Assembly: GCA_028281535.1 (NCBI GenBank)
Contig: JANQJS010000049.1
Location: 1 to 64,000 of the forward strand
Direction: 5' to 3'
DNA from: Sedimentisphaerales bacterium
Lineage (GTDB): Bacteria > Planctomycetota > Phycisphaerae > Sedimentisphaerales > SM23-30
DNA: 64,000 nt
Part shown: positions 8,317 to 18,671 of the stretch, piece after piece
Position numbering within the stretch: the first letter of the stretch is position 1
Layout of the letters: the number at the start of each line of letters is the position of its first letter
The notes under the pieces: model-generated
Database searches by the model: none
What the model saw: only the letters and a program-made list of their open reading frames with translations
What the model was told of the DNA's origin: nothing
Translations under genes and position numbers: made by a program

Positions 8317-9930
8317 ATGCCAGACGAATACATAGAAAACATGCAGCAGGGGCAGTTTCCCATCCAGACAGTTGCGGCCATCGATATCGGGTCCAATGAG
8401 ATTCGAATGGTCGTTGCAGAGCTTTTTTCAGATGGTGAAATTAATGTTCTGGAAAAGCTTCAACGCGCTGTGCCATTAGGGCAGGATACCTTTAATCTAG
8501 GCCGGATCAAAGAGCAAACCATGCGTATTGCGATCTCGATTCTTCGAGATTATTCAAAATTACTGGATTTTTATAAGATTAATTTTGTTCGGGCGGTCGC
8601 AACCAGTGCGATCCGCGAAGCGACCAATTGTGATACCTTTGTCGATCGTGTATTCATGGCAACGAACATTGATGTAGAAGTTCTGGTTCCTTCGGAGATC
8701 AGTCGTCTCATTGTTTCCGCTGTGAATCAATCGATCAGTCACGCGATGCCTCAAGATTTTTCTTCCTTGGTTGTAGAAGTAAGCGGTGGCAGTACACTAC
8801 TGACGGAAATCAAAAAAGGGAAAATTCTTATTTCGCAAACATTGTCGCTTGGTGCTGTGCGATTACCTGAAAAACTCTATGCGGTTCACGATAGCCCGGA
8901 AAAAGCGTTAGATATATTTGGTCATCATATTTCTAATGAACTGGCAGATTTAGAAGTGAACATGTCGCTAAAGCGTAAGAAGCGAAAGTTTATTGCGATT
9001 GGTGGAGATGCACGTTTTGCCGCTGAACAATATGGCAAAGCGATCGAAGGTTCTGACTTGATGGTCGTTTCTAAAACCCGTCTGAAAAAATTATTATCAC
9101 AATGTCAGCATATGACGCCGGATGCTTTGGTTCGAAAATATAATCTATCGATTTCCAGTGCAACGACATTAAATCCTGCCTTGCGTATTTATTATGCCTT
9201 ACTTGAAACCACAGGTCTTAAAGAAATGATTGTTTCGCCTGTTTCCATGAGAGATGGATTGCTTCAGGATATTAAGCAAAAGGTTTTTGATGAAGAAGAT
9301 CCATCCTTGTTATCCGGAACATTGCAATCTGCAATGACCTTGGCGAAAAAATACCATTGTGATTTGAATCATGTTCGTCAGGTATCAGAGAAATCGATCA
9401 TTATTTTTGATGAATTGCAATCGATCCATGGGTTGAATGCTCGCCATCGTCATTTATTGGAAGTAGCTTGTATTCTGCATGAAGTCGGCGGGTTTATTGA
9501 TAGCCGGGCACATCATAAGCATAGCTATTACATTATTTCAAACTCTGAAATTTTTGGACTGACACGAACAGAGTTGGCTGTCGTGGCCCATGTGGCTCGT
9601 TATCATCGTCGAGGGGTGCCTAAAAACACGCACCGTGATTATGTGATGTTGCCTAGGTCGCTGCGTACGGTTGTCAATAAATTGGCCGCCATTTTGCGAG
9701 TGGCCGATGCGCTGTGTGTAGCCCATTCAGATAAAAGTTTTAATTTTCGTTGTGAAATCAAGGATGATGAAATCATTATATTTGTTTTAGGTGCAAAAGA
9801 TCTGACGATGGAACGGCAAAGTGTTTCATTAAAAGGGAATCTTTTTGAAGAAACGTTCGGTATGAAAGTTCGACTGGAAGAGGTGGATACTCCGCTATCT
9901 TTCAATCAGTCTTATGCATCCGATGTCTAA
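8317..9930 (+). CDS. ppx: Exopolyphosphatase / guanosine pentaphosphatase family protein
   Basis: A 537-residue Ppx/GppA protein, which releases phosphate from polyphosphate ends or from pppGpp. The N-terminal ASKHA phosphatase has AAIDIGSNEIRMVV (phosphate-binding loop), RAVATSAIREA and VVEVSGGSTLL. The C-terminal HD-like domain carries ILHEVGG and HHKHS; HE in place of HD is usual for this family. I prefer ATG 8317 over an upstream TTG at 8296 because the family-typical start follows it more closely, though its RBS is modest. It sits 20 bases before PPK1, so synthesis and breakdown of polyphosphate are probably co-transcribed. Confidence 0.92.
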   Translation: MPDEYIENMQQGQFPIQTVAAIDIGSNEIRMVVAELFSDGEINVLEKLQRAVPLGQDTFNLGRIKEQTMRIAISILRDYSKLLDFYKINFVRAVATSAIREATNCDTFVDRVFMATNIDVEVLVPSEISRLIVSAVNQSISHAMPQDFSSLVVEVSGGSTLLTEIKKGKILISQTLSLGAVRLPEKLYAVHDSPEKALDIFGHHISNELADLEVNMSLKRKKRKFIAIGGDARFAAEQYGKAIEGSDLMVVSKTRLKKLLSQCQHMTPDALVRKYNLSISSATTLNPALRIYYALLETTGLKEMIVSPVSMRDGLLQDIKQKVFDEEDPSLLSGTLQSAMTLAKKYHCDLNHVRQVSEKSIIIFDELQSIHGLNARHRHLLEVACILHEVGGFIDSRAHHKHSYYIISNSEIFGLTRTELAVVAHVARYHRRGVPKNTHRDYVMLPRSLRTVVNKLAAILRVADALCVAHSDKSFNFRCEIKDDEIIIFVLGAKDLTMERQSVSLKGNLFEETFGMKVRLEEVDTPLSFNQSYASDV

Positions 9931-9950
9931 AAAATTATTTGGAAGAATTC

Positions 9951-12059
9951 ATGGCAAAGAAAAATCTGCTCGATCCAAAATATTATATCAATCGTGAACT
10001 GAGTTGGCTGGAATTTAACAAACGTGTTCTTAATGAAGGTCTGTCAGAAAAATTGCCTTTATTAGAACGTTGCAAATTTCTAGCCATTGTTAGCTCAAAT
10101 TTTGATGAATTTTTTCTCATTCGTGTTGCTGGATTATTGCAACAAAAAAAAGCGAATCTCAGAAAACGCGATATGAGTGGGTTGACACCTACTCAGCAAT
10201 TAGATGCGATTAGCGAATGTGCACATGTGATTTTTAAACAGCAATCCGAGGGAATACGCGATGTTTTTGAAGCTTTAAAAGAACATGGATTGTCCGTTTG
10301 CGAGCAAGAGGAGTGGACCTCTGAGCAGCAGGATTATATTGCGATGCATTTTAATAATGAAATTATTCATCAGCTGACTCCGCTGTCGACACGACAATTA
10401 AAGCCGTTTCCTGAAATACCAAATTTACAACTTTGTGTTGCTGTGGTGATTGGTGCTGAGAAAAATAAAAAATCAGTCGAAGATATTATACTGGTCCCTG
10501 TACCAAAACATTTGCCGCGATTTTTAACTTTACCAGCCAAAAAAGGGACATCACTGGTCTGTATAGAAGAAGTGATTAAAGCACACGTTGGTAAATTATT
10601 TGAATCTCATCATGTGCTGGCAACAACATTATTTCGTATTACTCGCGATGCTGATGTCTCTGTTGAAGATGACGAGGCAGGCGATTTGCTAGAAACGATG
10701 GAAGAGGCCGTTATTGAACGTAGTCATCGCAGTGTGGTGCGATTGGAGATTGATCATCGTGCCGATAAGCGCATCCGTAAATGGTTGACGGAGCATTTCA
10801 AAGTCCGCAACCAGGAACTCTATGAAATTGATGGTTTACTCGATGCGACCTGTTTATGGCAATTGGTCAGCCGTGATGGATTTGATCAGCTAAAAGTATC
10901 CCCGTGGAAGCCTCAGCCGCCACGCGATTTAATCGGTAGTGAAAATATCTGGGAAACGCTTCAAAATGATGATGTTTTATTATTTCATCCCTTTGAAAGT
11001 TTTGAGCCAGTCGTGCAGCTGGTTGAAGAGGCTGCAAATGATCCAACGGTTTTATCTATTAAACAGACATTATATCGAACCAGTGGTGATTCACCCGTTG
11101 TCGCTGCGTTAGAACAAGCCGCACAAAATGGTAAACAAGTGACGGTTCTTCTTGAGCTAAAGGCTCGGTTTGATGAAGCGCAAAATATCCGTTGGGCAAA
11201 GCGACTAGAAGATGCGGGTTGTTTGGTTATCTATGGTATTGCAGGGTTTAAAACGCATGCCAAAGCTCTTTTGATTGTGAGACGCGAGTCGACAGGGATA
11301 CGACGGTATGCACATTTGGCAACAGGGAATTACAATGATAAGACGGCACGCCTTTATACCGATATGGGGATTATGACCACGAATAAAGCATTGACGTCTG
11401 ATGTTTCTGCGTTCTTTAATCTACTTACAGGATATTCGGAAGACGTAGGATGGTCTGAGCTTATTATTGCTCCAACCAATATGCGCCGAAAGATTTTAGA
11501 ATTGATTGATCGTGAGATTCAAATTAGCACCAAGGCAAACCCTGGATGTATCATGTTTAAAATTAATTCACTTCATGATGAGGAAATCGCTCATGCACTT
11601 TATAGAGCCAGTAAGCAAGGTGTCAATGTCTTGTTGAATGTGCGTGGTATTTGCTGTTTGCGTCCAGGACTTAAAAAGATTTCAGATAATATTACGGTGC
11701 GTTCCATTGTCGATACTTACCTGGAGCATGCTCGTATTTTCTATTTTGCCAATGGTGGTCACGAAGAAATCTATATGAGCAGTGCCGATTTGATGACACG
11801 TAACCTTGATAAGCGTTTGGAACTTTTATTTCCGATCTTAAGTGCAAAACACCGCAAGCGACTAAAGCGTACTTTAGACGTTTTCTTTTCTGATAATGTT
11901 AAGGCTTATGAGTTGCTGTCGAATGGAACGTATGAACGCATTGAAACAGGAGCCGTTGCGGTTCGTGCACAAGAATATTTTAACTCTGAAGCAATTGATG
12001 CCGCCAAGTTAGCCAAACAGCAGAAAATGAAATTTCGGCCACTTCGAAAATCAAAATAA
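9951..12059 (+). CDS. ppk1: Polyphosphate kinase 1
   Basis: A 702-residue enzyme that makes polyphosphate from ATP. The order of parts fits the family: N-terminal YINRELSWLEFNKRVL, head domain, LLFHPFESF, then the two phospholipase-D-like halves. The autophosphorylated histidine is visible in FKTHAKAL (His436) and the second catalytic histidine in YLEHARIFYF (His593), matching E. coli His435 and His592. The ATG at 9951 has GGAAG at 9941-9945; an in-frame TTG at 9939 would lack an RBS. Length is standard. It is the core of the polyphosphate block. Confidence 0.97.
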   Translation: MAKKNLLDPKYYINRELSWLEFNKRVLNEGLSEKLPLLERCKFLAIVSSNFDEFFLIRVAGLLQQKKANLRKRDMSGLTPTQQLDAISECAHVIFKQQSEGIRDVFEALKEHGLSVCEQEEWTSEQQDYIAMHFNNEIIHQLTPLSTRQLKPFPEIPNLQLCVAVVIGAEKNKKSVEDIILVPVPKHLPRFLTLPAKKGTSLVCIEEVIKAHVGKLFESHHVLATTLFRITRDADVSVEDDEAGDLLETMEEAVIERSHRSVVRLEIDHRADKRIRKWLTEHFKVRNQELYEIDGLLDATCLWQLVSRDGFDQLKVSPWKPQPPRDLIGSENIWETLQNDDVLLFHPFESFEPVVQLVEEAANDPTVLSIKQTLYRTSGDSPVVAALEQAAQNGKQVTVLLELKARFDEAQNIRWAKRLEDAGCLVIYGIAGFKTHAKALLIVRRESTGIRRYAHLATGNYNDKTARLYTDMGIMTTNKALTSDVSAFFNLLTGYSEDVGWSELIIAPTNMRRKILELIDREIQISTKANPGCIMFKINSLHDEEIAHALYRASKQGVNVLLNVRGICCLRPGLKKISDNITVRSIVDTYLEHARIFYFANGGHEEIYMSSADLMTRNLDKRLELLFPILSAKHRKRLKRTLDVFFSDNVKAYELLSNGTYERIETGAVAVRAQEYFNSEAIDAAKLAKQQKMKFRPLRKSK

Positions 12060-12089
12060 AACTATTTATACAAGTATGGGAATCTTGTT

Positions 12090-12575
12090 ATGTTGGATCA
12101 TGTAATTTACTTGTACGACTTTAATTTGAAATATGCCAACAATCTTCTCAAGGGGATACCTGAGGTCCTTTTATGTCAGCAAACTGCTGGGATAAAAAAT
12201 CATCCATTATGGCAAATCGGTCATTTGGCCAACTCAAGTAATAATGGCTGCAAAATGTTAGGATTAGAAGATCAAGTTCCCAATGAATGGCCTGATTTAT
12301 TTGGCATTGGTTCACAACCTGTCAATGATTCAACTTTGTATCCTTCTTTGAATCAAGTCTGGCAAGTGTTAGAAGATCAACATGATCGGTTAAGTCATTT
12401 TATGCAGACAGCAGATCTGGCGATATTGAAAAAGCCTCAGCCATGGGATCGGTTGAAGTCAATGTTTCCTACCATTGGTTCATTTGTGTGTCATATTATG
12501 ACGACGCATGAAGCTAATCACCTTGGTCAGCTCAGTGCTTGGCGCAAAGCCAATGGGTTTAAACCGCTTGTATAA
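12090..12575 (+). CDS. DinB-like four-helix metal-binding protein
   Basis: A 161-residue member of the DinB/YfiT-like superfamily, four-helix bundles that usually bind a metal through three histidines and act in thiol-dependent transfer or detoxification. The candidate ligands are in HPLWQIGHLA (about residue 38-46) and THEANHLGQLSAWR near the C-terminus. It follows PPK1 by 30 bases and may be read from the same transcript, but nothing in its sequence ties it to polyphosphate. The substrate is unknown. Confidence 0.7.
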   Translation: MLDHVIYLYDFNLKYANNLLKGIPEVLLCQQTAGIKNHPLWQIGHLANSSNNGCKMLGLEDQVPNEWPDLFGIGSQPVNDSTLYPSLNQVWQVLEDQHDRLSHFMQTADLAILKKPQPWDRLKSMFPTIGSFVCHIMTTHEANHLGQLSAWRKANGFKPLV

Positions 12576-12578
12576 ACT

Positions 12579-12606
12579 CCCTCGCAGAACATATTGCCTG
12601 CGAGGG
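12579..12606. terminator. Bidirectional terminator-like hairpin
   Basis: CCCTCGCAG (12579-12587) pairs with CTGCGAGGG (12598-12606) across a 10-base loop. It sits between two converging genes, ending the polyphosphate block on one side and the CotH gene on the other. T-runs are short on both sides. Confidence 0.7.
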
Positions 12607-12619
12607 AATTGGTTTCATG

Positions 12620-15274
12620 TTATGGAACAGGATAGGGGTTATTCAATCCAAGTGACATAAAGTCATTAAAGTGTTCAAACATATAATATCCACGTTTTTG
12701 TGTCCATTCATCTCTTACCCAGTCTCGATTAACATCCCAATCTGAAAAATTGTAGGGATTTCCTGGGCTGTACAAATCACCCCAACGAGCAGATTCACCT
12801 TCCAGGATACTTTCATACTCATTGAGCAGTGTCTGCATTCTGCTTAAAGAATTTGCATTGGTTAGAGCGCCATTGCCTTGGCAATGAACCTGTAGCCGAG
12901 AGGAGAAAATATTTTTAAAGTTCTGGTTACCAGAAAATGTATTATAAGGACATGCACCGCTTTGGCCGAATGGAAAGATGCGTTCGCAGGTGACAGATGA
13001 AAAGTCATATTCATAGCTGTCGTTGGCACCTAGTACCACGGCCCATTCACTGTCCCAGGGGATGTATTTGAATTTCTCGTCAGCACTTGGGTTGGCACCT
13101 GCATTCATATCTCTGCCTAACCAAAAATTATGAATCGGCCAGTCTTCATTTTGAATATATATTTCTGTAATGATGTAATCGATAAAATCTTGAAAATCCA
13201 AGATGTCGTCTACTTCATTGAAATCAGTTGAATTGCGTAATGTTGCGACTTGATTTGAATAATCAGTTGAAGCGTTTTCTGTGCTACCGGCGTTATAGGA
13301 TTCATAGTCACTGCTATTGCCGCCATAACGATTGGCCATAAAATGCTCATCAGGTCGTTCTTGAATGGCATAGACTCCCCAGTAAAGTCCATTAAGGTAA
13401 AGATGACAAAATTGTCCTTTGGGTGAGATGACTCCCATGTCACTTAATGTTTGAGAGGCAAATAAGTCATTAACGTAAACCGCTTCGTCACGCCGAAAAC
13501 CAAAAGCATTATCACTAATCGTCCATGAATCATGCCCCATGCCGCGAAGGGCAAGTCCGCGAAATAGGGGGGCACTGGCTTCATTGAAAATATTAAAATT
13601 GAGCCCAGGAGCTGTTGAGCCATGAGGTAATTGCGGAGCATCATAGCGTAATCGAAAGTTTTTCTTTTTTGTATTCATCCAGTCACGTGTCGAACCGCCA
13701 AAGACACTAATACGTGCATTAATCTGACTGTCTGGTCCTGATGGATCTATCCACTCAAATGAACAATCTCGTATATAGCCGGGAGTAGTATCTGCGGTTT
13801 GTGAATTAGGGTAAATCCCATTAACAGGTTTACCACCAGGGCCAGTGGGAGGATTTTCACCAAACAGATCATCAACAAACATCGATATAGAAACACTCGG
13901 GGCATTAGAAAGTGCCGACGTAAAAGCACTGGTTTGGCCTGGCTCTACAACGACATTGTAATCGATGGTGCTTTCATCGGGTGTCGTAAATGGATTGTCA
14001 TCTATTTCGGTTTGCGTAGGATAACTGGCCGGTTTTGTTTGGCTTGTGTGGATGCTAGGATAAATATATGTGTGTGTTTCAACATCAGACGTATCGGTTC
14101 CTTTTGCCGCGACAGCTCTTAGCATTGTTGTGCTGGAGATTGAAATGGGTGTGGTGTATTGCGTGCTGCTAGTTGTCGGAATAGATCCATCAGTTGTATA
14201 GTGTATCGAGCTTGCCCAGCCAGCAGATAGCGAAACGTTAATTGTTTGTGTGTAGATACCACGGCTTGTACCAAAGTTTGGCGGTTTGATGTAAGGTCCA
14301 TCAGGCGTGGGTTTTGAATAGTATCCTTTCACGCCATTTACCTTGCCATAAGAAACATCATCATCCTGTGCTGGAAAGTTTGAATACGTATCTAAAACAG
14401 CGTTATTAGGATTCCATAGTCGTAAGGATTCGCCACTTGCACTCAGTCCAAAATTGGTATGCAATTCATTATCATTATCCTGAGCACGGTTTTTACCCGA
14501 AGCAAAAATCACAAGTTCACTATTCGCTTCGATATGCATATGTGGAAAGGTCCATGCGCCATTTCGATTTAAGTCATCATCGATTTGGTGGCCTTCCACA
14601 TCCACGCGGTATGGATTACGATTATGTATTTCGATCCAATCTGAGAAATCCCCATCTTCATCAGCCAGGGTTGTATCATTATTGGCCATAAATTCACTGA
14701 CATACATGGGAGTTACGCTGCAGGGGTCAAGCCCAGGTTCCGGAAAGGGGGTAATCGGGTCTGGTCCACCTGCTAAGAAATTGCTTAAATAGGTCGCATC
14801 ATCCATATTCATAACATCATCATTATTAACATCGCCAGCATCAGGAGGGCATGTTGATGCGCCTTGGAAAAATAATACTATGATATGGGTTGTGTCGTCT
14901 GCATCTACCTGACCATTCCCATCGGCATCACCTCGTATAAAGACAGGATACGATTCTGTTCCAGGATTTGGGAAAGGGGCAGGTGGTGCAGGACCGCCTT
15001 GGAAAAGATACGCCAAAATATAATCTGCATCGAGCGAGTCAACATCTTGATCATCATCCACGTCTGCGGCAATTAAATTAATTTCGACGCTATTGTGATC
15101 AGCGACCCAGAGATCAATCTTTGTGACATCGCTAATATTTACAACGCCATCGCCATTAGCGTCGCCACGTAGAAAGTTGCATTGAGCCCAGGTAGAATGT
15201 GCTGATAAAGATGTGAAAAGGTAAAGCATCAGCAGGATGCGCAGGAAAGCGCGCGGTCGAATTGAGGTAAACAT
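12620..15274 (-). CDS. Secreted dockerin / lamin-tail / CotH-kinase-like protein
   Basis: An 884-residue exported protein with a signal peptide ending near TWA-Q. Residues about 35-190 hold several dockerin-type EF loops (GDANGDGVVNISD, ADGNGQVDADD, GDVNNDDVMNMDD). A lamin-tail domain follows (YVSEFMANNDTTLADEDGD to about residue 330), then a chitobiase-like Fn3 segment with HYTTDGSIPT, then a CotH domain from about 430. CotH signatures are HLYLNGLYWGVYAIQERPDE, NEDWPIHNFWLG and PWDSEWAV. CotH proteins are atypical secreted kinases; activity here is inferred from family. A strong AAGGAG site lies upstream of the ATG. It is a lone reverse-strand gene. Confidence 0.88.
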   Translation of the reverse strand: MFTSIRPRAFLRILLMLYLFTSLSAHSTWAQCNFLRGDANGDGVVNISDVTKIDLWVADHNSVEINLIAADVDDDQDVDSLDADYILAYLFQGGPAPPAPFPNPGTESYPVFIRGDADGNGQVDADDTTHIIVLFFQGASTCPPDAGDVNNDDVMNMDDATYLSNFLAGGPDPITPFPEPGLDPCSVTPMYVSEFMANNDTTLADEDGDFSDWIEIHNRNPYRVDVEGHQIDDDLNRNGAWTFPHMHIEANSELVIFASGKNRAQDNDNELHTNFGLSASGESLRLWNPNNAVLDTYSNFPAQDDDVSYGKVNGVKGYYSKPTPDGPYIKPPNFGTSRGIYTQTINVSLSAGWASSIHYTTDGSIPTTSSTQYTTPISISSTTMLRAVAAKGTDTSDVETHTYIYPSIHTSQTKPASYPTQTEIDDNPFTTPDESTIDYNVVVEPGQTSAFTSALSNAPSVSISMFVDDLFGENPPTGPGGKPVNGIYPNSQTADTTPGYIRDCSFEWIDPSGPDSQINARISVFGGSTRDWMNTKKKNFRLRYDAPQLPHGSTAPGLNFNIFNEASAPLFRGLALRGMGHDSWTISDNAFGFRRDEAVYVNDLFASQTLSDMGVISPKGQFCHLYLNGLYWGVYAIQERPDEHFMANRYGGNSSDYESYNAGSTENASTDYSNQVATLRNSTDFNEVDDILDFQDFIDYIITEIYIQNEDWPIHNFWLGRDMNAGANPSADEKFKYIPWDSEWAVVLGANDSYEYDFSSVTCERIFPFGQSGACPYNTFSGNQNFKNIFSSRLQVHCQGNGALTNANSLSRMQTLLNEYESILEGESARWGDLYSPGNPYNFSDWDVNRDWVRDEWTQKRGYYMFEHFNDFMSLGLNNPYPVP

Positions 15275-15590
15275 TTCGGTCTCCTTCCAAAAAAAAAGTA
15301 AAATATTTAAATGTGACTTGCTGTGAAATCGAGTTGAACCCTAGGCAAATTCTAACGCGCATGGTATGGATTTCAAGTGTGGAATTGCATCGTAAATGAT
15401 AGATTGTCATAATTCTATTATTCTGAATTTTTGAAATTTAAATAAAATAAAAAATTGCATCAATTCTCCTTGGATTCGTATTGATTTCTTGATCGAAAGG
15501 TATATAATATGATTTCTTTGTTAGTCGATAATTTAAGTTCTTCATATATATGAAGTTAGTTAATAGGTAATCCAGGGTAAAAATTCATTT
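15275..15590. other. Divergent promoter region
   Basis: This separates the reverse-strand CotH gene from the transhydrogenase operon. It contains the forward promoter at 15481-15508. It is AT-rich on the right; no hairpin or small gene is seen. Confidence 0.5.
15481..15508 (+). promoter_or_regulatory. Sigma-70-type promoter for the transhydrogenase operon
   Basis: TTGATT (15481-15486) and a perfect TATAAT (15503-15508) are separated by 16 bases, 82 bases before the first gene. Confidence 0.7.
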
Positions 15591-16709
15591 ATGAAATTAG
15601 GAATCCAGAAGGAAACGAGAAGTAGAGAAACTCGGGTTGCCGCAGCACCTCAAACCATCAAAAAATTGATCAAGAAAGGCCTCGCTGTTTTGATCGAAAC
15701 CTCGGCTGGCACTTCAGCAGGATTTAGTGATCAGGACTACAAAGACGTCGGGGCCGAGATCGTTGATTCATATAAAGACGTCTATCAATGCGATATTATT
15801 TTTGCTGTTCACCGTCCGGAAAAGGAGCGGGTTGGCAGCATCAAAGAGGGGACGCTTTGGATTTCACTTATGGAGCCATTTAATGACGATGGTACCTTTG
15901 AAACGATGGCCCTCCAAAAAGTTAATGTGGTTTCCCTAGAGAGTTTGCCCCGAACCTCACGTGCCCAATCTATGGATGTCTTAAGTTCGCAGGCAAACAT
16001 CGCAGGCTATCGAGCCGTTCTGGAAGCTGCAAGTCACTATAAAAGATTCTTCCCAATGATGATGACCTCCGCAGGTATGGCCAAGCCGGCTAAAACCTGT
16101 GTCTTAGGTGCGGGAGTTGCTGGTCTGCAAGCCATTGCAACCGCTAAGCGTTTGGGGTCTGCTGTCGAAGCGTTTGATGTTCGTGATGTCGTCAAAGAAC
16201 AAGTCGAAAGTTTGGGAGCAAAATTCATCGAATTGGATCTAGGCGAAGAAGGTTCTGGTGAAGGCGGCTATGCCAAAGCACTCTCTGAAGAAGCTCAGAA
16301 GAAACAACAAAAACTACTTGCAGAAAAATTGCAAGGCTTTGATATTATTATTTCCACTGCATTAATTCCTGGTCGTCCGGCACCTGTTTTGATTTTGCCA
16401 GAAGCTGTGGAAAACATGCGTCATGGCGCAGTCATTATCGATATGGCCGCGGCCAATGGCGGTAATTGCCCATTAAGTAAGCCCGATGAGATTGTCGTTC
16501 ATAATGATGTTTCTATTATCGGGGAAACAAACTTCGCGGCACTATTGCCAGCCGATGCCTCATTCTTTTTTGGAAATAATTTATTTAATCTTCTCGTCAT
16601 TATGTTGCAAGACGAGGATGGCTTGAAGCTGAATTTGGATATGGAAGATGATATCATCGAAGCCTCGCTAATCGTACATGATGGCCAGGTGCGTTTGAAT
16701 AAGTCGTAA
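15591..16709 (+). CDS. pntA: NAD(P) transhydrogenase subunit alpha, part 1 (domain I)
   Basis: A 372-residue NAD(H)-binding subunit of the proton-translocating transhydrogenase, which moves hydride between NAD and NADP at the membrane. The alanine-dehydrogenase-like N-terminus ([20 protein letters not shown]) is followed by [19 protein letters not shown] and the Rossmann loop [19 protein letters not shown]. The protein ends after domain I, so the alpha subunit is split in two, as in Rhodospirillum and many other bacteria. The next gene starts 13 bases after the stop. Confidence 0.93.
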   Translation: MKLGIQKETRSRETRVAAAPQTIKKLIKKGLAVLIETSAGTSAGFSDQDYKDVGAEIVDSYKDVYQCDIIFAVHRPEKERVGSIKEGTLWISLMEPFNDDGTFETMALQKVNVVSLESLPRTSRAQSMDVLSSQANIAGYRAVLEAASHYKRFFPMMMTSAGMAKPAKTCVLGAGVAGLQAIATAKRLGSAVEAFDVRDVVKEQVESLGAKFIELDLGEEGSGEGGYAKALSEEAQKKQQKLLAEKLQGFDIIISTALIPGRPAPVLILPEAVENMRHGAVIIDMAAANGGNCPLSKPDEIVVHNDVSIIGETNFAALLPADASFFFGNNLFNLLVIMLQDEDGLKLNLDMEDDIIEASLIVHDGQVRLNKS

Positions 16710-16722
16710 TGGAGAAAGTTTG

Positions 16723-17013
16723 ATGTCTGAATCAATGGTAGGCATATATGTATTTGTTTTAAGTTGCGTGATTGGTTATTACGTGATCTGGGGTGTGACT
16801 CCAGCGCTTCACACGCCTTTGATGGCGGTCACCAATGCCATCAGTGCCATCGTTGTTGTGGGAGCTATCTTGGTAGCCGGCTATTCAGATAACGGGTTTA
16901 GCATCATGCAAGTCATCGGATTTTTTGCAGTGCTATTAGCATCGATTAATATTTTTGGTGGATTTGTTGTTACCAACCGCATGCTGGCGATGTTTAAGAG
17001 GAAGAAAAAATGA
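16723..17013 (+). CDS. pntAB: NAD(P) transhydrogenase subunit alpha, part 2 (membrane)
   Basis: A small membrane protein (96 residues from ATG 16723, GGAG at 16711) with three hydrophobic helices: residues about 5-22, 35-52 and 58-80. [19 protein letters not shown] is the conserved signature of the alpha-2 subunit, which forms part of the proton channel. Its stop overlaps the next start by four bases (ATGA), showing translational coupling with the beta subunit. Confidence 0.93.
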   Translation: MSESMVGIYVFVLSCVIGYYVIWGVTPALHTPLMAVTNAISAIVVVGAILVAGYSDNGFSIMQVIGFFAVLLASINIFGGFVVTNRMLAMFKRKKK

Positions 17014-18392
17014 GTCCAGATTTATCTGCGGGTATATATTTAGTTGCAACCGTTCTGTTTATCCTTGGGCTTAAAGGATTAGCGTCTCCTAAAACGGCGT
17101 TGCGTGGTAACACCTATGCGATGGTCGGCATGGTCATTGCGATTGTAGCAACCTTTTATCATAAAGACGTAAGTTCTTATAGTTGGATTGTCGCCGGTTT
17201 AGTCATTGGTGCAATTATTGGTAGCGTTGCCGCCGTTAGAATTCAAATGACCGATATGCCTCAGCTTGTCGCAATACTGCACAGCTTTGTGGGCTTGTCA
17301 GCTGTCTTGGTTGCCATCGGAACATATGAAATGCATGCCCGAATGGACGCACTAGGCACTGTGTTTCTCATTGAAGTATCTTTAGGTAGTGCCATTGGTG
17401 CGATCACCTTTACCGGCTCAGTCGTTGCGTTTGGAAAATTACAGGGTTTACTTAAATCCAATCCACTGATCTTCAAAGGCCAGCATTTATTAAACCTGGC
17501 CTTAATTATTATCATAGGCTTACTTTGCTATAAGTGTGTCATCAGTCCATCGGTCGGGTATTTGATTCTTTTGACCATTCTCGCTTTTGCATTAGGCGTG
17601 CTTATTGTTGTTCCGGTGGGCGGGGCAGATATGCCCGTTATCGTATCGATGCTCAACTCCTATTCCGGATGGGCAGCCGCTGCAACAGGATTTACACTGC
17701 ACAATAACTTATTGATTACCACCGGTGCCTTAGTTGGATCCAGTGGTGCGATTCTATCATATATTATGTGTAAAGCCATGAACCGATCTTTCTTCAGTGT
17801 GATACTGGGCGGGTTTGGTGGCGAGACCGAAGTGGCTTCTGGTGAAAGCAATGAAGGCAAGTCTGTCAGCTCAGCTGGTGCTGCCGATGCAGGCTTTATG
17901 ATGGAAAATGCTACTAAGATTATCATTGTTCCAGGTTATGGCATGGCCGTTGCCCAAGCACAGCAAGCGGTAAAAGAATTATTCGATACGCTCACAGAAA
18001 TGCAAGTTGAAGTCAAATTTGCTATTCATCCTGTCGCAGGTCGAATGCCTGGTCACATGAATGTCTTACTTGCCGAAGCGGATATACCCTACGATGTGGT
18101 TGAAGAACTTGAAGAGATCAACGGGGAATTTGCCACAACCGATATTGCCTTAGTCATTGGTGCTAACGATATTTTAAATCCTGCCGCCAAGACGGATAAA
18201 TCTAGCCCTCTATATGGAATGCCAATTCTCGATGCCTATCGGGCAAAACAAGTTTTTATCTGCAAACGCTCCATGTCGAGTGGGTACGCTGGGGTTGATA
18301 ATGATTTGTTCTATTATGATAATTGCTCACTTATTTTTGGTGATGCCAAGGTGACAGTCGAAGCTCTTGTTGAAGCTATTCGTGAAAGTTAA
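17010..18392 (+). CDS. pntB: NAD(P) transhydrogenase subunit beta
   Basis: A 460-residue subunit with about eight or nine membrane helices (residues 1-265) and a cytosolic NADP-binding domain III from about 295. Domain III motifs include [39 protein letters not shown] and [17 protein letters not shown]. Length and motifs are complete. It closes the pnt operon. The pathway balances NADPH supply using the proton gradient. Confidence 0.95.
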   Translation: MSPDLSAGIYLVATVLFILGLKGLASPKTALRGNTYAMVGMVIAIVATFYHKDVSSYSWIVAGLVIGAIIGSVAAVRIQMTDMPQLVAILHSFVGLSAVLVAIGTYEMHARMDALGTVFLIEVSLGSAIGAITFTGSVVAFGKLQGLLKSNPLIFKGQHLLNLALIIIIGLLCYKCVISPSVGYLILLTILAFALGVLIVVPVGGADMPVIVSMLNSYSGWAAAATGFTLHNNLLITTGALVGSSGAILSYIMCKAMNRSFFSVILGGFGGETEVASGESNEGKSVSSAGAADAGFMMENATKIIIVPGYGMAVAQAQQAVKELFDTLTEMQVEVKFAIHPVAGRMPGHMNVLLAEADIPYDVVEELEEINGEFATTDIALVIGANDILNPAAKTDKSSPLYGMPILDAYRAKQVFICKRSMSSGYAGVDNDLFYYDNCSLIFGDAKVTVEALVEAIRES

Positions 18393-18671
18393 TAGCACAT
18401 CGAAATTTAGCCTTATTCAAGCCGTTTGAATTATCGGGCATTGCAAATCAATTCGTTGGGTTCCCATCTATAATAATCCCTATAATCAGGGTTTTCCTGA
18501 CCATTACTTCATTTCATATTAAATCATCCCGATACAATATATATTCAGGATGGTGGGACTATTCTCTAATAATTATGAGTAGGGACGTCTAAAGTATTTT
18601 CAGGTGGAGTGTTATTTCATTAGTATGTTTTGAAATAAGAGAGAACATATTTGTTAGGGTGGTCAAATCTG

